From contig DGOE01000090.1 in assembly GCA_002389295.1 (NCBI GenBank), positions 1-7,675 on the forward strand: 7,675 nucleotides of DNA, written 5' to 3'. The notes beneath the pieces were generated by a model, which saw nothing but the letters and a program-made list of their open reading frames with translations, was not told the origin of the DNA and made no database searches. The stretch comes from Flavobacteriales bacterium UBA4474 (GTDB lineage Bacteria > Bacteroidota > Bacteroidia > Flavobacteriales_D > Sanyastnellaceae). The number at the start of each line of letters is the position of its first letter. Positions within the stretch are counted from its first letter, which is position 1. Shown here piece by piece: positions 5,684 to 7,675 of the stretch. Made by a program: the position numbers and the translations under genes.

Positions 5684-6438
5684 AGGGGTGGCTGGTCATA
5701 TTGTTGGTGTGTGTGTGTCTGGGGACGGCGCATGGGCAAATGGAGGATTGGACCTTGGATGTGCGCTTGTTGAGTTCCATCTCCGCAGGACGCCCCCCCC
5801 TGGGTGAGGGCACGGGGTGGAGTGGCCAAGCGTTGGCGGTCACAGAAGGCGCCCTTCAGGCCCGCTGGGGCCAGCAAGGAACCCGGAGTTATGGCGTTTC
5901 CGTGCGCCGCAGGTTGGGTAAAGTGGGGCAATTGGCCTTTGGATTTGAGCAAACGCGTCGCATTTGGCGCACAGCCGTGGATTGGATGCCGGAGGTGGCT
6001 TCAGCGCCCGTGGCCACAGTGGAATTGGATTGGATTGTGGCCTCGTATTCCATGCCTTTGCTGTACCGCACGGAGGTCACGTTGGTCCCGGGTTGGCGGT
6101 TGGGTGCCGGCGGGGGCATCGTGATGGAAATTCTGCCGACCAATGCTTTTGCTGCTGTCAGCGCAGAGGACGGCGGGAACGTTCTGGCGATTGAACACAG
6201 TTCCTTGCGGTACAACTGGAACCGCTGGGGGATGGCCTTGGAGTTGGGTGTGGTCCGCGAGGGAAAGGACGCAGATCTGCACATAGGAGGTGCACTGCGC
6301 CCGTTGATTCAACCTTTGTTTCGCGGGGACCTCACAACGCGTTGGAATGTGGGGCAACCCGATGCGGCCCTTGTAGAAGTGGACCGGGTGATGGACGGAA
6401 GTTGGTGGGGTGTGGACCTGCGGTTGATCCTGCATTGA
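5680..6438 (+). CDS. Secreted, probably outer-membrane beta-barrel protein, unknown family
   Basis: 252 residues. A clear signal peptide opens it: 'MKGW', a hydrophobic core to about residue 15 and 'TAHGQ' as the likely cleavage region (after Gly19). The rest alternates polar and hydrophobic residues in short strands separated by turns, such as 'TRSYGVSVRRRLGKVGQLAFGFEQ', 'TVELDWIVASYSM', 'VTLVPGWRLGAGGGIVMEI', 'GMALELGVVREG' and the terminal 'WWGVDLRLILH'. This pattern, with aromatic residues at strand ends, suggests a small outer-membrane barrel (inference; no named family recognised). ATG 5680 overlaps the previous stop as ATGA and is preceded by GGAG only 3 nt away; an in-frame ATG at 5668 would add four residues before the signal. 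It is the last gene of the operon. A (GT)6 run lies in the signal-peptide codons and a C8 run at residues 38-41, so slippage would truncate it. Confidence 0.72.
   Translation: MKGWLVILLVCVCLGTAHGQMEDWTLDVRLLSSISAGRPPLGEGTGWSGQALAVTEGALQARWGQQGTRSYGVSVRRRLGKVGQLAFGFEQTRRIWRTAVDWMPEVASAPVATVELDWIVASYSMPLLYRTEVTLVPGWRLGAGGGIVMEILPTNAFAAVSAEDGGNVLAIEHSSLRYNWNRWGMALELGVVREGKDADLHIGGALRPLIQPLFRGDLTTRWNVGQPDAALVEVDRVMDGSWWGVDLRLILH
5707..5718 (+). repeat. (GT)6 dinucleotide run in signal-peptide codons
   Basis: Six perfect GT units encode Val-Cys-Val-Cys (residues 10-13) within the hydrophobic core of the signal peptide. Gain or loss of a unit would shift the frame near the start of the gene. Six units is at the short end for phase variation. 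Confidence 0.9.
5793..5800 (+). repeat. C8 homopolymer tract
   Basis: Eight consecutive C within codons 38-41 (CGC CCC CCC CTG; Arg-Pro-Pro-Leu) of the putative barrel gene. One-base slippage would frameshift the protein about 20 residues after the signal peptide. It could also be a sequencing-error hotspot, although the current length keeps the frame open. Confidence 0.9.
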
Positions 6439-6455
6439 CCCCATTGTGATCCACA

Positions 6456-6492
6456 AAAAAACCCCCGTCGCAAGAAGCGGCAGGGGCTTTTT
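6456..6492. terminator. Bidirectional terminator between convergent genes
   Basis: Left arm 6456-6471 (AAAAAACCCCCGTCGC) and right arm 6477-6492 (GCGGCAGGGGCTTTTT) pair around an AAGAA loop, with two mismatches and one G-T wobble. The right arm ends in T5 for the + strand, and the A-run at 6455-6461 gives T7 on the - strand. It lies 17 nt after the + strand operon stop and 16 nt after the yceI stop, so it can end both transcripts. Confidence 0.85.
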
Positions 6493-6508
6493 CAAAAGTG
6501 CGGGTGGT

Positions 6509-7117
6509 TCAGATTTCGGCTTTCAGCTCGAAACCTATGGTGAACTCGTCGTAGATGAGTTTGTCTCCGAGTTCGGCAACATCGAAAAAGGACTTGCTGC
6601 GGAAGCGCACGTCGAACTTGGAGCGGTCCAGTGTGATCTCCCCAGAAATGCTTGCCGCGTCATTGCCCATCTCCACTTTGACGGGAAAGGAGACTTCTTC
6701 TGTGCGGCCTTTGATGGTGACCGTGCCGTTGGCCGCGAAGTTCATGCCATCAGTGCTGCGCACGGGGTTGATGCTGGTGAGCTCGAATTGGGCCGTTGGA
6801 AACTGCGCAACGCCAAAGAAGTCATCGCTTTTGAGGTGACCATCAAGGCTTTCTTTGCCGCCACCTTCGAGATCCAAAGTGTTGATGGTCTTCATGTCGA
6901 TGATGACTGTGGCCCCTGTGATGAGGCCCTTTTCGGCGGTGATGAACCCACTCTGGACTTGGATGTCTCCCGAGTGGCTGCCCGTCACTTTTTTGCCTTC
7001 CCAGGTGACGGAGCTGGATGTGGGGCTGACCGACATTCTGTTGGGTTCAGTGTCGCCATCGTTTGTTCCAAAAAAGGGACAAGCAAGAAGCAAAGCGGTA
7101 AAGAGGAAGTGGCTCAT
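6509..7117 (-). CDS. YceI family protein (secreted lipocalin-like)
   Basis: 202 residues, the usual length for the family. YceI proteins fold as an extended lipocalin-like beta-barrel and, in characterised members, bind isoprenoid lipids such as polyprenyl chains; they act in the periplasm. Landmarks: 'VTWEGKKVTGSHSG' at 37-50, 'HLKSDDFFGVAQFPTAQFEL' at 94-113, 'FAANGTVTIKG' at 127-137, 'ITLDRSKFDVRF' at 161-172 and the closing 'LIYDEFTIGFEL'. The first ~17 residues are hydrophobic. 'LLAC' at 10-13 is a relaxed lipobox, so this may be a lipoprotein anchored at Cys13, or cleaved by signal peptidase I nearby. The n-region lacks Lys/Arg, which is unusual; reading upstream in frame meets a stop before any ATG, so no better start exists. 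It lies downstream of the YqeY-like gene and converges on the + strand operon. Confidence 0.92.
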   Translation of the reverse strand: MSHFLFTALLLACPFFGTNDGDTEPNRMSVSPTSSSVTWEGKKVTGSHSGDIQVQSGFITAEKGLITGATVIIDMKTINTLDLEGGGKESLDGHLKSDDFFGVAQFPTAQFELTSINPVRSTDGMNFAANGTVTIKGRTEEVSFPVKVEMGNDAASISGEITLDRSKFDVRFRSKSFFDVAELGDKLIYDEFTIGFELKAEI

Positions 7118-7158
7118 GTTGTATCGATTCGTGTTCCAGTAAAGAACAGCGTTTCAGA

Positions 7159-7175
7159 CAATAGGTTCTCTATTG
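7159..7175. promoter_or_regulatory. Perfect inverted repeat upstream of the yceI-family gene
   Basis: CAATAG and CTATTG form a perfect 6-bp inverted repeat with a 5-nt spacer (GTTCT on the + strand), 42-58 nt upstream of the yceI-family start. It could be a binding site for a dimeric regulator or a small mRNA hairpin. A TTG at its yceI-proximal edge could act as a -33 element, but I see no convincing TAnnTTTG -7 box after it. Confidence 0.35.
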
Positions 7176-7197
7176 CTGGTCATAGAAGATGTGAAGT

Positions 7198-7215
7198 CCG
7201 CCGGGAAGAAGGCGG
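7198..7215 (-). terminator. Weak stem-loop after the YqeY-like gene
   Basis: CCGCC (7198-7202) and GGCGG (7211-7215) form a 5-bp GC-only stem with an 8-nt loop, starting a few bases after the YqeY-like stop codon on the - strand. No T-tract follows, so it may only attenuate transcription, leaving partial read-through into the yceI-family gene. Confidence 0.3.
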
Positions 7216-7218
7216 TGA

Positions 7219-7668
7219 TTATCCGAGGATACTGCGGACGAGGGCGCTGATCGCCTTTCCGTCTGCCCGGCCTGCAAACTTGGCTGAGGCGGCGCCCATG
7301 ACTTTGCCCATGTCTGCCATACTGGAAGCGCCGAGTTCGGTCACAAGGGATTGGACAGCGGCGGCCAGCTCTTCATCGCTGAGCGGCTGTGGCAAGTATG
7401 CGCGAATGACTTCTGCTTGGGCTTGTTCTTCTGCCGCCAGATCGGCGCGCCCTTGCTCGTTGTAAATCGCCAAGGTGTCTTCGCGCTGCTTGAGCTGCTT
7501 GGCCATGATTTTGGTGACGGCCGCATCATCCAAGGTATCGGCACCGCTGGTCTCGGTCAAGGCCAGCATGATTTTGGACTTGATGTCCCGCAATGCCGCA
7601 AGGCGCACTTTGTCTTTGGCCTTCATGGCCTCTTTCATGTCTGCGCTGATGCGGTCTTGCAAAGTCAT
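7219..7668 (-). CDS. GatB/YqeY domain-containing protein
   Basis: 149 residues, the standard length of free-standing YqeY proteins. The domain is homologous to the C-terminal tRNA-recognition tail of GatB, a subunit of the amidotransferase that makes Gln-tRNA and Asn-tRNA. The exact role of stand-alone YqeY is not settled, and it carries no amidase site. Typical signatures are present: N-terminal 'ADMKEAMKAKDKVRLAALR' helix at 9-27, 'YLPQPLSDEEL' at 91-101, 'DMGKVMG' at 119-125 and 'GRADGKAISALVR' at 133-145. It is cytoplasmic. The start at 7668 matches the usual family N-terminus ('MTLQDRI'), but only seven bases remain beyond it, so neither the promoter nor an extended start can be judged. 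The yceI-family gene lies 101 bp downstream on the same strand. Confidence 0.93.
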   Translation of the reverse strand: MTLQDRISADMKEAMKAKDKVRLAALRDIKSKIMLALTETSGADTLDDAAVTKIMAKQLKQREDTLAIYNEQGRADLAAEEQAQAEVIRAYLPQPLSDEELAAAVQSLVTELGASSMADMGKVMGAASAKFAGRADGKAISALVRSILG

Positions 7669-7675
7669 GTGTGCC

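Noticed and set aside
6446..7465. 339-codon open frame on the + strand opposite the yceI-family and YqeY-like genes
   Set aside because: It runs antisense through two genes with strong family motifs, begins inside the terminator region and shows no domain or signal. It is a codon-bias shadow.

Overview
The window reads as a fragment of a Bacteroidota chromosome, most likely a marine or freshwater member of the Flavobacteriales (Cryomorphaceae/Schleiferiaceae/Crocinitomicaceae-like). The evidence is the giant secreted Cys-rich protein built from 'GC..x..NYN..A..DDGSC' repeats and 'DSFGDG' modules, the near absence of strong Shine-Dalgarno sequences, and the SDR, carboxypeptidase-Q-like M28, nitroreductase, YceI and YqeY homologues. 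The GC content looks fairly high for that order. The taxonomic call is an inference from protein style, not from a marker gene.

Left third (2-2434, + strand): the 3' part of a very large secreted/adhesin-type mosaic protein. Its true start lies left of the window. It carries a pre-peptidase-C-like (PPC) domain that appears to be split by a ~210-residue insertion, two DSFGDG modules, a CUB-like domain, six short Cys-rich repeats and a single dockerin-like EF-hand at the C-terminus. Two consecutive stem-loops with GNRA-type tetraloops follow; the second has the shape of an intrinsic terminator.

Middle (2534-6438, + strand): five tightly packed genes that look like one translationally coupled operon. 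They are a cytoplasmic SDR oxidoreductase, a secreted M28 zinc carboxypeptidase (carboxypeptidase Q-like), a YdjA-type nitroreductase, a 111-residue protein with one C-terminal membrane helix, and a secreted, probably beta-barrel protein of unknown family. Junctions are ATGA, a 2-nt gap, TGATG and ATGA. The last gene carries a (GT)6 tract and a C8 tract near its 5' end. The operon ends in a hairpin with A- and T-tracts that can terminate both strands.

Right part (6509-7668, - strand): a YceI-family periplasmic or lipoprotein, preceded on the same strand by a GatB/YqeY-domain protein. The 101-bp gap between them holds a perfect 6-bp inverted repeat.

I see no RNA gene, CRISPR array, insertion sequence, phage gene or defence system. 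I cannot claim a new biological system. The best leads are the split domain in the giant surface protein, its C-terminal architecture, and the coupled operon with two unassigned envelope proteins.
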